Part shown: positions 1-8,532 of the stretch, in pieces
Position numbering within the stretch: the stretch's first letter is position 1
Layout: the number at the start of each line of letters is the position of its first letter
Source of the DNA: Streptomyces roseolilacinus
GTDB lineage: Bacteria > Actinomycetota > Actinomycetes > Streptomycetales > Streptomycetaceae
Assembly: GCF_014649335.1 (NCBI RefSeq)
Contig: NZ_BMSV01000007.1
Span: forward strand, 42,654-106,653
Reading direction: 5' to 3'
Length of the DNA: 64,000 bases
Position numbers and translations under genes: made by a program
Notes under the pieces: model-generated
Databases searched by the model: none
What the model saw: the letters and a program-made list of their open reading frames with translations, nothing else
Told to the model about the DNA's origin: nothing

Positions 1-2249
1 TGACCGCCGCCGAACGCGCCGACGTGCTGAGCGGCTACCGCCTGGCGTACGCCTCCGACGCGCCGGTCAACTGGTGCCCCGGCCTGGGCACCGTCCTGGC
101 CAACGAGGAGGTCACCGCCGACGGCCGCTCCGAGCGCGGCAACTTCCCCGTCTTCAAGGCGAAGCTGCGCCAGTGGAACATGCGCATCACCGCCTACGCG
201 GACCGCCTGCTGGACGACCTGGACGCGCTGGACTGGCCCGAGGCCATCAAGCTGCAGCAGCGCAACTGGATCGGCCGCTCCGAGGGCGCCCGCGTCGACT
301 TCCCCGTCGACGGCGACGCGATCACCGTCTTCACCACGCGCCCGGACACGCTGTTCGGCGCCACCTACATGGTGCTGGCCCCCGAGCACGACCTGGTCGA
401 CCGGATCGTCCCGGACGCCTGGCCGGCCGGCACGCCCGCGCTGTGGACGGGCGGGCACGCCACCCCGGCGCTGGCCGTCGACGCGTACCGCAAGCAGGCC
501 GCGGCCAAGTCCGACGTGGAGCGGCAGGCCGAGGCGAAGGAGAAGACCGGCGTCTTCACCGGCGCCCACGCCGTCAACCCGGCCAGCGGCGAGCGGGTCC
601 CGGTCTTCATCGCCGACTACGTGCTGATGGGCTACGGCACGGGCGCCATCATGGCCGTCCCGGCGCACGACGGCCGCGACTTCGCCTTCGCGCGCGCCTT
701 CGACCTGCCCGTGCGCTGCGTCGTCGAGCCGACCGACGGCCGCGGCACGGACCCGGCCGCCTGGGACGACGCCTTCGACTCGTACGACGCGAAGATCATC
801 GCGTCGGCCAACGACGAGGTCTCCCTGGACGGCCTGGGCGTCGTCGAGGCCAAGGCGGAGATCACGCGCTGGCTGGAGTCCCGCGGCATCGGCGAGGGCA
901 CCGTCAACTACCGGCTGCGGGACTGGCTGTTCAGCCGCCAGCGGTACTGGGGCGAGCCCTTCCCGATCGTCTACGACGAGGACGGCGTCGCCCACGCGCT
1001 GCCCGAGTCGATGCTGCCCCTGGAACTGCCCGAGGTCGACGACTACGCGCCGCGCACCTTCGACCCGGACGACGCCGACACGCAGCCCGAGACCCCGCTG
1101 TCCCGCAACGAGGACTGGGTCTACGTCACCCTGGACCTGGGCGACGGCCCCAAGCGGTACCGCCGCGAGACCAACACGATGCCCAACTGGGCCGGTTCGT
1201 GCTGGTACGAGCTGCGCTACCTGGACCCGCACAACGCGGACCGGCTGGTCGACCCGGACATCGAGCGGTACTGGATGGGCCCGCGCGACGGCATGCCGCA
1301 CGGCGGCGTCGACCTGTACGTGGGCGGCGCCGAACACGCCGTGCTGCACCTGCTGTACGCCCGGTTCTGGTCGAAGGTCCTGTACGACCTGGGCCACGTC
1401 TCGTCCGCCGAGCCGTTCCACCGGCTGTTCAACCAGGGCATGATCCAGGCGTACGTGTACCGCGACGCGCGCGGGATCGCCGTCCCGGCCGCCGAGGTCG
1501 AGGAGCGCGACGGCGCGTTCTGGTACCAGGGCGAGAAGGTCGGCCGCGTCCTGGGCAAGATGGGCAAGTCCCTGAAGAACGCGGTCACCCCGGACGAGAT
1601 CTGCGCCGAGTACGGCGCCGACACGCTGCGCCTGTACGAGATGGCCATGGGCCCCCTGGACGTCTCCCGCCCCTGGGACACGCGTGCGGTGGTCGGCCAG
1701 TACCGGCTGCTGCAACGGCTGTGGCGCAACATCGTCGACGAGTCGACCGGCGAGGTCACCGTCGTCGACGCCGAGCCCGACGAGGACACGCTGCGGGCCC
1801 TGCACAAGGCCATCGACGGCGTCTCCCAGGACATGGCCGCGATGCGCTTCAACACGGCCATCGCCAAGATCACCGAGCTGAACAACCACCTGACCAAGGC
1901 GGGCGGCGCGGTGTCCCGGTCGGTCGCCGAGCGGCTGGTCCTGCTGGTCGCGCCGCTGGCCCCGCACATCGCCGAGGAGCTGTGGCGCAGGCTGGGCCAC
2001 ACCGGCTCCGTCGTCCACGAGGACTTCCCGGTCGCCGACCCGGCTTACGTCGTCGACGAGACCGTGACCTGCGTCGTGCAGATCAAGGGCAAGGTCAAGG
2101 CGCGGCTGGAGGTCTCCCCGTCCATCACGGACGCGGAGCTGGAGGCCCTGGCCCTGGCCGACCCGGCGGTCGTGGCCGCCCTGGGCGGCGCGGACATCCG
2201 CAAGGTCATCGCCCGCGCGCCGAAGCTGGTCAACATCGTCCCGGCGTGA
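1..2249 (+). CDS. leuS: Leucyl-tRNA synthetase, 3' part (5' end outside window)
   Basis: Class I aminoacyl-tRNA synthetase that charges tRNA-Leu in the cytoplasm. The reading frame is already open at the left edge (first whole codon at position 3), so only the last 748 residues are visible and the HIGH motif lies outside the window. The CP1 editing domain is seen first, with the TRPDTLFGATYMVLAPEH segment around visible residue 105. The class I signature follows as KMGKS at 1557-1571, a Gly variant of KMSKS that is common in actinobacterial LeuRS. The end is an anticodon-binding and C-terminal domain finishing in IRKVIARAPKLVNIVPA. The frame is intact, so this is edge truncation and not decay. 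Confidence is very high from continuous family-wide similarity. Confidence 0.97.
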   Translation, partial: TAAERADVLSGYRLAYASDAPVNWCPGLGTVLANEEVTADGRSERGNFPVFKAKLRQWNMRITAYADRLLDDLDALDWPEAIKLQQRNWIGRSEGARVDFPVDGDAITVFTTRPDTLFGATYMVLAPEHDLVDRIVPDAWPAGTPALWTGGHATPALAVDAYRKQAAAKSDVERQAEAKEKTGVFTGAHAVNPASGERVPVFIADYVLMGYGTGAIMAVPAHDGRDFAFARAFDLPVRCVVEPTDGRGTDPAAWDDAFDSYDAKIIASANDEVSLDGLGVVEAKAEITRWLESRGIGEGTVNYRLRDWLFSRQRYWGEPFPIVYDEDGVAHALPESMLPLELPEVDDYAPRTFDPDDADTQPETPLSRNEDWVYVTLDLGDGPKRYRRETNTMPNWAGSCWYELRYLDPHNADRLVDPDIERYWMGPRDGMPHGGVDLYVGGAEHAVLHLLYARFWSKVLYDLGHVSSAEPFHRLFNQGMIQAYVYRDARGIAVPAAEVEERDGAFWYQGEKVGRVLGKMGKSLKNAVTPDEICAEYGADTLRLYEMAMGPLDVSRPWDTRAVVGQYRLLQRLWRNIVDESTGEVTVVDAEPDEDTLRALHKAIDGVSQDMAAMRFNTAIAKITELNNHLTKAGGAVSRSVAERLVLLVAPLAPHIAEELWRRLGHTGSVVHEDFPVADPAYVVDETVTCVVQIKGKVKARLEVSPSITDAELEALALADPAVVAALGGADIRKVIARAPKLVNIVPA

Positions 2250-2381
2250 CCGGCCACCGGGTCCCGGCGTGTGACGTCGGCCCGGATACGGCTCCTGGGG
2301 GCGGGTTCGGGGGTTTCCGGAACCCTCGACCCGCCCCTCGGCGTTTACCGTGGAGGGAACACACGACGACGAGGGGACTCC

Positions 2382-3230
2382 ATGACAGCCGCGATCGTGA
2401 TCCTGGCGCTGCTTTTCGTCGCCTTCGTCGCGCTCGGCGTGTACGCGGGCGTGAAGGCGGTCAAGGCCGCCAAGCGCGGCGTCGACCGCACCCTCACACA
2501 GGCCCGGCGCACGGTCGAGGACACCACCCTCCGCGCCAAGAGCTACGGACAGGGCGGCGTCCCGGGGGAGCTGGCGCAGCTGCGGCTGTCCCTGCGCACC
2601 TCCATGCGGGCCACGCAGGAGGCCCTGGAGGCCGGCGCCCCGGAGGACGCCTCGCTCCAGGAGTCGCTGGCGCTGTTCCGGCGGCTCAGCGCCCACGGGC
2701 ACGAGTTGGACGAGGAGCTCAGGCGGCTGGAGCGCGACCCGGACAGGGCCAAGGTCGCCGAGCGGCTGGAGGGGCTGCGGGAGCGCACGCGGCGGATCAC
2801 GGACTCCGCCGACTCCCTGCGCTGGGCGGCCAGGGACCGGGCGCAGAGGTTCGCCCAGGACGACCTGGACCTGCTCAGCACGCAGATCGACGTGGAGGCC
2901 GGCGCGCTGCGCCACTGGACGGACCCGGAGACCCCCGACCCGGCGGACCGCGGTGAGCCGAAGGCGGCGCCCGGGCAGGGACGAGGTGCGGCGGACACCG
3001 CCGCACCGCGGCACGACCGCACCCGGGTGGCGTGGCCGGAGCCGGTGGACGCCCCCACCCCCGCCCAGACCTGGCCCGCCGAGGCGGGCGCGGACGGGGA
3101 GGCGGACGCCCGTCGGGATGCCGGGGGCGGCCCGGCCGACGGGTCCCGGCCGGCCATCACCGCGCGGGACCCGCGCCTCGGCACCGGCTACCCCTGGCAG
3201 AAGTCGGCGCGTCCCGAGACCACCAACTGA
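2382..3230 (+). CDS. Membrane-anchored coiled-coil protein, function unknown
   Basis: A 282-residue protein that I do not recognise as a named family. It begins with a hydrophobic segment (residues about 4-25, TAAIVILALLFVAFVALGVY), consistent with a single N-terminal membrane anchor. This is followed by a charged, Leu/Arg/Glu-rich helical stretch (about 60-175) likely to form coiled coil, and a Pro/Ala-rich, probably disordered tail (about 180-282). The ATG at 2382 is preceded by GAGGGG at 2371-2376, which decides the start over the in-frame GTG at 2271. It lies between leuS and degV in the same direction with an intergenic gap of 132 bp on the left. A structural role at the membrane is only a guess. 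Confidence 0.8.
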   Translation: MTAAIVILALLFVAFVALGVYAGVKAVKAAKRGVDRTLTQARRTVEDTTLRAKSYGQGGVPGELAQLRLSLRTSMRATQEALEAGAPEDASLQESLALFRRLSAHGHELDEELRRLERDPDRAKVAERLEGLRERTRRITDSADSLRWAARDRAQRFAQDDLDLLSTQIDVEAGALRHWTDPETPDPADRGEPKAAPGQGRGAADTAAPRHDRTRVAWPEPVDAPTPAQTWPAEAGADGEADARRDAGGGPADGSRPAITARDPRLGTGYPWQKSARPETTN

Positions 3231-3283
3231 CCGCACCGGCCGAGGCGGACGGGCCCGGGCTGCCCTCCGCCGCCGCCTGCGGG

Positions 3284-3289
3284 TAACCT
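3284..3289 (+). promoter_or_regulatory. -10 hexamer TAACCT of a probable leaderless degV promoter
   Basis: TAACCT fits the TANNNT -10 pattern and its last base is 8 nt before the ATG at 3297, so transcription would begin at or next to the start codon. No Shine-Dalgarno sequence is seen. The same layout recurs at several genes in this window. No good -35 hexamer is visible. Confidence 0.4.
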
Positions 3290-3296
3290 CCCGGTC

Positions 3297-4142
3297 ATGT
3301 CCCGCCATGTCGCGATCGTCACCGATTCCACGGCCTACCTGCCGCCGCAGACGATGGGGCGGCACGGTATCACCGCGGTACCGCTGACCGTCGTCCTGGG
3401 CGACAGGGCCCTGGAGGAGGGCACCGAGATCTCGGCCCGCTCCCTCGCCCAGGCCCTGCAGAAGCGACGCTCCGTCACCACCTCCCGGCCCAGCCCGGAG
3501 ATGTTCGCCGCCCACTACCGCGAGGTCGCCGCGGAAGGCGCCACCGGGATCGTCTCGCTGCACCTGTCGGCCGAACTGTCCGGCACGTACGAGGCGGCGC
3601 TGCTCGCGGCGCGGGAGGCGCCGGTGCCGGTGCGGGTCGTCGACACCGGCATGATCGCCATGGCGCTGGGCTTCTGCGCCGTCGCGGCCGCCGAGGCCGC
3701 GCAGGCGGACTGCGGTCTGGACGAGGTCGTGGCGGCCGCGGAGAAGCGTGCCTCCGGCACCTCCGCGTACTTCTACGTCGACACCCTCGACTACCTCCGG
3801 CGCGGCGGGCGCATCGGGGCCGCCCGGGCCCTGCTCGGCTCGGCGCTGGCCGTGAAACCCCTGCTGGAACTGAGCGGCGGGCGCATCGAACCGAGGGAGA
3901 AGGTGCGCACCGCGTCGAGGGCCATCGCCCGGCTCGAGGAGATCGCCGTCGAACGGGCGGGCCGCGCCCCCGTCGACATCGCCGTGCACCACCTCGCCGC
4001 CGCCGAGCGGGCCGACACGCTCGCCGGGCACCTGCGCGACCGCGTACCGGGCCTGGCCGACCTCCATGTCAGCGAGGTCGGCGCGGTGATCGGCGCGCAC
4101 ACCGGGCCGGGGCTCCTGGGCGTGGTCGTCTCCCAGCGGTGA
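3297..4142 (+). CDS. DegV family fatty-acid-binding protein
   Basis: Cytoplasmic protein of 281 residues, the usual DegV length. It opens with AIVTDSTAYLP, the N-terminal signature of the family, and continues with the SRPSPEMF loop (about residue 63), VSLHLSAELSGTYEAA and the VDTGMIAMALGF block. Known DegV proteins bind a single fatty acid, and some act as FakB subunits that present fatty acid to the FakA kinase. No FakA is encoded nearby, so partner and role are inferred only from the family. The gene starts with ATG directly after a TAACCT -10 hexamer, without a ribosome binding site, and is followed by comEA 111 bp downstream. Confidence 0.93.
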   Translation: MSRHVAIVTDSTAYLPPQTMGRHGITAVPLTVVLGDRALEEGTEISARSLAQALQKRRSVTTSRPSPEMFAAHYREVAAEGATGIVSLHLSAELSGTYEAALLAAREAPVPVRVVDTGMIAMALGFCAVAAAEAAQADCGLDEVVAAAEKRASGTSAYFYVDTLDYLRRGGRIGAARALLGSALAVKPLLELSGGRIEPREKVRTASRAIARLEEIAVERAGRAPVDIAVHHLAAAERADTLAGHLRDRVPGLADLHVSEVGAVIGAHTGPGLLGVVVSQR

Positions 4143-4253
4143 CCCCGCCCGCCTCACCCTTCCGGGTGGCCGTGTTTTCCACAACTGCCGGGTTGTCCAC
4201 GGAAATCGGCACGCCACAGCGGAATCGCACGGATGTGTCTACCGTGCTGTGAC

Positions 4254-5405
4254 ATGACGACGCGAACACGCTCCGTGATCAGGCGTGCGGGGGTCTCCCC
4301 CCGCGCCTCCCTCTCCACCCGCCCCTCCGCGACGAGCGGGCCGGGCCGGGCCCGCGGCTCCGACGGCCGGGCGCGCGGTCACACGGCCGGAAGGGGCCGG
4401 GGCCGGCACCGCGCCGGAGACCCCAAGCCCCCCGCCGCCGCGCCACCCGCGTCGGCCGTCAGGGACAGGGCGGACGCACTGATGGCGGGCACCGACCCGC
4501 CGCGCCCGCCCGCCGGGTCCCTGGCGCCTCCCGGGGCACTGACACCTCCCGGCACTCCGGCGCCCGCCGGGGCACCGACGCCCCCTGGGGCTTCGGCGTC
4601 CCCGCACGCGCCGTCCGCGGCCCCTCCGGCCGGGGCGCCGTCCACGGCCTCCCCGGCCGGGGCGAGGGAGCGGTGGGGGATCGCGCTGCGTGAGCGGTTA
4701 CCCGTGTGGGTGCAGGTGAGGTGTGGGCTCGAACGCCGCACGCTGGGCGCCCTGGCCGTCGTCCTGGTCGCGGGGGCGGTGCTCGCCGGGCACTTCTTCT
4801 GGACCGGCCGCCCCGAGACGGTGCACGCCCCCGAGGTGGTCGGGCGCGCGGCGACCGCGGTGACCGCGCCGGCGGACCCACCCGCGCCGGCGGGCCTCCC
4901 GCAGGACACCCCTGCCACCGCGCCCCCCGGCTCGCCGCCGACGGCGGGACCACCCCCGTCCGTGGTCGTCGTCGACGTGGGCGGCAGGGTACGGCGGCCC
5001 GGCGTGCTGCGGCTCCCGATGGGCGCCCGCGTCGTCGACGCGCTCCGCGCCGCCGGCGGCGTCCCGCCGGGCACGGACACGACCGGGCTCAACAGGGCGC
5101 GCGTCCTGGTGGACGGCGAACACGTCCTGGTCGGTGTCCCGGCAGCCGCCGGCCCGCCCGGAGCCCCACCGGTGACGGCCCCGCAGGGAGCCACCGGAGC
5201 GGGTACGGCGGAAGGCCCGGTCAGCCTCAACACCGCCACCGTCGAACAACTCGACACCCTGCCCGGTGTGGGACCGGTCCTCGCCCGCCACATCATCGAG
5301 CACCGCGCCCGGCACGGCGGCTTCCGCTCGGTCGAGGAACTGCGCCAGGTCCACGGCATCGGCGCCCGCCGCTTCGCCGACCTCCGCCCCCGCGTACGGC
5401 TGTGA
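4254..5405 (+). CDS. comEA: ComEA-type helix-hairpin-helix DNA-binding protein
   Basis: A 383-residue protein. Residues 1-155 are Pro/Ala/Gly-rich low complexity. A membrane segment follows at about 163-182 (LGALAVVLVAGAVLAGHFFW), then an SLBB-type domain (VVVVDVGGRVRRPGVLRLP onward, about 240-305), and two helix-hairpin-helix motifs at the C terminus (VSLNTATVEQLDTLPGVGPV and VHGIGARRF). ComEA binds double-stranded DNA at the cell surface and hands it to the ComEC channel; here comEC overlaps by 4 nt (GTGA). Residue 149 (Leu) is encoded by TTA at 4698-4700, the only in-frame TTA I found in the window, so translation should need the bldA tRNA. Start ATG 4254 follows TACCGT at 4240-4245. The long low-complexity N terminus makes the start the least certain point. 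Confidence 0.9.
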   Translation: MTTRTRSVIRRAGVSPRASLSTRPSATSGPGRARGSDGRARGHTAGRGRGRHRAGDPKPPAAAPPASAVRDRADALMAGTDPPRPPAGSLAPPGALTPPGTPAPAGAPTPPGASASPHAPSAAPPAGAPSTASPAGARERWGIALRERLPVWVQVRCGLERRTLGALAVVLVAGAVLAGHFFWTGRPETVHAPEVVGRAATAVTAPADPPAPAGLPQDTPATAPPGSPPTAGPPPSVVVVDVGGRVRRPGVLRLPMGARVVDALRAAGGVPPGTDTTGLNRARVLVDGEHVLVGVPAAAGPPGAPPVTAPQGATGAGTAEGPVSLNTATVEQLDTLPGVGPVLARHIIEHRARHGGFRSVEELRQVHGIGARRFADLRPRVRL

Positions 5406-7972
5406 CGCCCGGTCAGGCACCGCCGACGGTGCTCGGCACGACGGGCGGCCCCGTGACCGGATCCGGTGGCGGGCCTCCTCCGGCACCCCGCGCCGCGGTC
5501 CACAGCGCGTCGGGCAACCGGCTGGGGGCCGCCGACCCCCGGCAGGAAGGACCGGCCGACCTGCGGCTGGTGGCGCCCGCCCTGGCGGCATGGGCCGCGG
5601 CGGCGCTCGCCCTGGGACTCCCCGGCCGGTGGACGGCGACCGGCGTCGCCCTGTGCGGCGCCGTGGCGGCAGCCCTCCTCCTGGGCAGGCGGCCGGGGCA
5701 CGCGCCGGGGCCCGGCCGGCGGCGGGGGAACGCCACCGCGTGCGCCGCCGTGCTGCTGTGCGCCGCCGCCGGCGCGACCTCGGCCGGGCTGCACGGGGCG
5801 GACCTGCGACGCGGACCGGTCCCCGCGCTGGCGGGGGAGCACGCGACGGTCACCGCCGAGGTGACGGTCCGCTCCGACGCGCGGCCCGTCGTCCCGCGGG
5901 TGCGCGGCGACCGGCAGATGCCCCCCTCCGTCGTCCTGAACGCGGAGGTGACGCGGGTGACGGCGCCGGACGGGACGGCCACACGGGTCCGCACGCCGGT
6001 CCTCGTGATGGCACGCCCCGGGAAAGGGGGACGGGACGGCCGTGCCTGGCTGCGGCTGCTGCCGTCCACCACCCTGCACGTGACCGGACGGCTCGCACCG
6101 CCGCGCCGCTCCGGCGACCCCTTCGCCGCCGTGCTGTACGCCGACACGGGGCCGCCCCGGGTCACCGGACCGCCGAGCGCCCTGCACCGCACGGCCGGGC
6201 GACTGCGCGCCGGGCTGCGCGAAGCGACCGACGGACTGCCGCCGGACGCACGCGCGTTGCTGCCCGGCCTGGTCGTCGGCGACACCTCACGGATCCCCGA
6301 GGACCTGCACCGGGCGTTCGAGGCGACGGACCTGACCCACCTGCTGGCGGTCTCCGGCAGCAACCTGACCATCGTGCTGCTGCTGCTCATCGGGCCCGCC
6401 GGTACGGCGTCGAGCGCCGAGCGGGGCGGAATCGCGCCCCGCCTGGGCGTCTCGCTGCGGGGGACGGCACTGCTGGGCGGGGCCCTGACACTGGCGTTCG
6501 TGGTGGTGTGCCGGCCCGAGCCGAGCGTGCTGCGCGCCGCCGCGTGCGGGTTGATCACCCTGCTCGCCATCGGCACCGGGCGACGCCGGTCACTGCTCCC
6601 CGCCCTCGCCGGGGCCGTCCTGCTGCTGGTGCTGTACGAGCCGTGGCTGGCCCGCAGCTACGGGTTCCTGCTGTCCGTCCTGGCGACCGGCGCGCTCCTC
6701 ACGATCGCCCCGCGCTGGAGCACCGCCCTCCGGGCGCGCGGAGTCCCGCCGCGCGTCGCGGAGGCCCTGGCCGCCGTGGCGGCCGCACAGGCGGTGTGCG
6801 CGCCGGTGGTGGCCGTCTTCGCGGCCCGGGTGAGCCTGGTGGCGATTCCCTGCAACCTGTTCGCCGAACTGGCGGTCGCACCGGCCACGGTGCTCGGGTT
6901 CGCCGCGCTGGGGAGCGCCCCCCTGGCCATGCCGGTGGCCCGGCTGCTCGCCGAGTGCGCGGCCTGGCCCGCCGGATGGGTGGCGTCCGTCGCGCGGACC
7001 GGGGCCTCCCTGCCCGGGGCGCAGGCGGACTGGCCGGGCGGCTGGCGGGGCGGGCTGCTGCTGGCCGCCGTGACCGCGGTGCTGCTGCTCGCGGTGCGCC
7101 GGCTGCCGTACCGGCCGTGGGTGGCCGCCGGCTGCGTCGGGGCGCTGCTGCTCGCCGTGGTGCGGCCCGTGCCGCTCGTCCGGGTCGTCACCGGATGGCC
7201 GCCGCCCGGCTGGGTGTTCGCGATGTGCGACGTGGGCCAGGGCGACGCCACGGCCCTGGCGGCCGGGGACGGCACGGCCGTCGTGGTCGACGCGGGACCC
7301 GACCCCGAGCCGGTGGACCGGTGCCTGCGGGACCTGGGCGTCAGCCGCGTGCCGCTCGTGCTGCTCACCCACTTCCACGCCGACCACGTGGCCGGGCTGC
7401 CGGGCGTGCTGCGCGGCCGGACCGTGGGGGCGATCCAGACGACCGGGCTCCTCGACCCGCCCGGTCAGGCCGCGTTCGTCCACCGGACGGCCGCCGCGGC
7501 GCACGTCCCCGTGATCCACGCGGCGCCCGGGGAGCGGCGCCGGACCGGGCCGCTCGACTGGCAGGTGCTGTGGCCCGTGCCCGTCGCCGGGTTCGCCCCG
7601 GAGGGGCCCAACGACGCCAGCGTCACCCTGCTCGTCCGCACCCGCGGGGTGACCCTGCTGCTCCTCGGCGATCTGGAGCCACCGTCCCAGCGGGGCCTCT
7701 CGCGGGCCCACCCCGCGCTGCCCAGGGTCGACGTCCTCAAGGTCGCGCACCACGGCTCGGCGCACCAGGACCCCGAACTGCTCGGCAGGGCGCGGCCCCG
7801 GCTCGCCCTGGTGTCGGCCGGGCGGGACAACCCGTACGGGCACCCGTCGCCCCGTACGCTCGACGCCCTCCGGGAGGCGGGCGCGGCCGTGCTGCGCACC
7901 GACCGGGACGGCGCCATCGCGGTGACCGGCTCCGGCCGGGACCTGCGGGCGGTCGCCCGCCACCCGCCGTAG
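5402..7972 (+). CDS. comEC: ComEC/Rec2-type DNA-uptake channel with MBL domain
   Basis: An 856-residue integral membrane protein predicted to form the inner-membrane channel for single-stranded DNA. The N-terminal third carries several membrane segments and a DUF4131-like region. The competence domain is marked by HLLAVSGSNLTIVLLLL and many hydrophobic helices. The C-terminal third is a metallo-beta-lactamase fold with DVGQGDATAL, the metal-binding THFHADHVAG, LLLGDLEPPSQ and KVAHHGSAHQDPELL. The GTG start overlaps the comEA stop, giving translational coupling, so expression of comEC would also depend on reading the comEA TTA codon. Natural competence is not generally shown in Streptomyces, so the physiological substrate is open. 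Confidence 0.93.
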   Translation: MTPGQAPPTVLGTTGGPVTGSGGGPPPAPRAAVHSASGNRLGAADPRQEGPADLRLVAPALAAWAAAALALGLPGRWTATGVALCGAVAAALLLGRRPGHAPGPGRRRGNATACAAVLLCAAAGATSAGLHGADLRRGPVPALAGEHATVTAEVTVRSDARPVVPRVRGDRQMPPSVVLNAEVTRVTAPDGTATRVRTPVLVMARPGKGGRDGRAWLRLLPSTTLHVTGRLAPPRRSGDPFAAVLYADTGPPRVTGPPSALHRTAGRLRAGLREATDGLPPDARALLPGLVVGDTSRIPEDLHRAFEATDLTHLLAVSGSNLTIVLLLLIGPAGTASSAERGGIAPRLGVSLRGTALLGGALTLAFVVVCRPEPSVLRAAACGLITLLAIGTGRRRSLLPALAGAVLLLVLYEPWLARSYGFLLSVLATGALLTIAPRWSTALRARGVPPRVAEALAAVAAAQAVCAPVVAVFAARVSLVAIPCNLFAELAVAPATVLGFAALGSAPLAMPVARLLAECAAWPAGWVASVARTGASLPGAQADWPGGWRGGLLLAAVTAVLLLAVRRLPYRPWVAAGCVGALLLAVVRPVPLVRVVTGWPPPGWVFAMCDVGQGDATALAAGDGTAVVVDAGPDPEPVDRCLRDLGVSRVPLVLLTHFHADHVAGLPGVLRGRTVGAIQTTGLLDPPGQAAFVHRTAAAAHVPVIHAAPGERRRTGPLDWQVLWPVPVAGFAPEGPNDASVTLLVRTRGVTLLLLGDLEPPSQRGLSRAHPALPRVDVLKVAHHGSAHQDPELLGRARPRLALVSAGRDNPYGHPSPRTLDALREAGAAVLRTDRDGAIAVTGSGRDLRAVARHPP

Positions 7973-8046
7973 GCGCCGGGCGGGCGCCGGTGCACTGGGC
8001 CGTACCTGGAGGTCCACCGTGGAGGAGGGGGTTGAACAATGGTGCC

Positions 8047-8319
8047 GTGAACGCAGTGAACGAAGAGAACCGCACCGACGACGTCAGGCACGTACTGGTC
8101 CTGCCCGACCGGGACACGGCCGAGGAGGCCGCGGAGGCGCTCGCCGACCGCTACGAGCTGGACGAGGAGCCCCAGCTGGTACGGGACGCCCTCGCCGGGG
8201 AGGACGACGCCGAGGACGCCCAGTGGCTCCTGGTGATCGAGGACCCGGACGGCCGGCTGTCCGCGGTGGAGATGGACGACTTCGCCGCCGAGTGGGACGG
8301 CTGGCGCGAGGAGCCGTAG
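8047..8319 (+). CDS. Small acidic protein, function unknown
   Basis: A 90-residue, strongly acidic protein (many Asp/Glu, with segments such as RYELDEEPQLVRDALAGEDD and ending AAEWDGWREEP). I do not recognise a named domain. It follows comEC by 74 bp and precedes holA. A GGAGGAGGGGG run at 8021-8031 is the likely ribosome binding site. GTG at 8047 is chosen, but GTG at 8056 and TTG at 8032 are in frame and possible. Codon use (high third-position GC) is fully genic. Cytoplasmic by lack of signal or membrane segments. Confidence 0.75.
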   Translation: MNAVNEENRTDDVRHVLVLPDRDTAEEAAEALADRYELDEEPQLVRDALAGEDDAEDAQWLLVIEDPDGRLSAVEMDDFAAEWDGWREEP

Positions 8320-8407
8320 GCGGACCGGCGGCGCGGGACGCGGCCGGACCGGCGCGTTCGTCCGGAGGGGCGGGGACGTGTTCCGGGCGGCGCGCGGCCG
8401 GGCCGAC

Positions 8408-8455
8408 GGCCCGACCGGTACGGGTGGTGACGGTCCGACCGGTACGGGCGGTGGC
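8408..8455 (+). repeat. 24-bp tandem duplication, two copies
   Basis: Two adjacent 24-bp units, 8408-8431 and 8432-8455, each containing CCGACCGGTACGGG followed by a YGGTG block. They differ at a few positions. They sit in the 213-bp gap between the small acidic gene and holA, where I see no other gene. Confidence 0.7.
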
Positions 8456-8532
8456 GGACGGCGCGGGTGGACGGCGGCGGAGGGTGCGGTGGGCGGGACG
8501 GGGTGTCGGTGGGCCGTGGGATGCTGGGCGTG

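Noticed and set aside
74..2956. Arg/Pro/Gly-rich 960-codon frame overlapping leuS on the plus strand
   Set aside because: Out-of-frame shadow with extreme Arg/Pro/Gly content, typical of a wrong frame in streptomycete DNA.
5402..7972. Competence operon taken as evidence of a transferred element
   Set aside because: Codon use and GC match the neighbours and the location between leuS and holA is typical, so it is ordinary core sequence.
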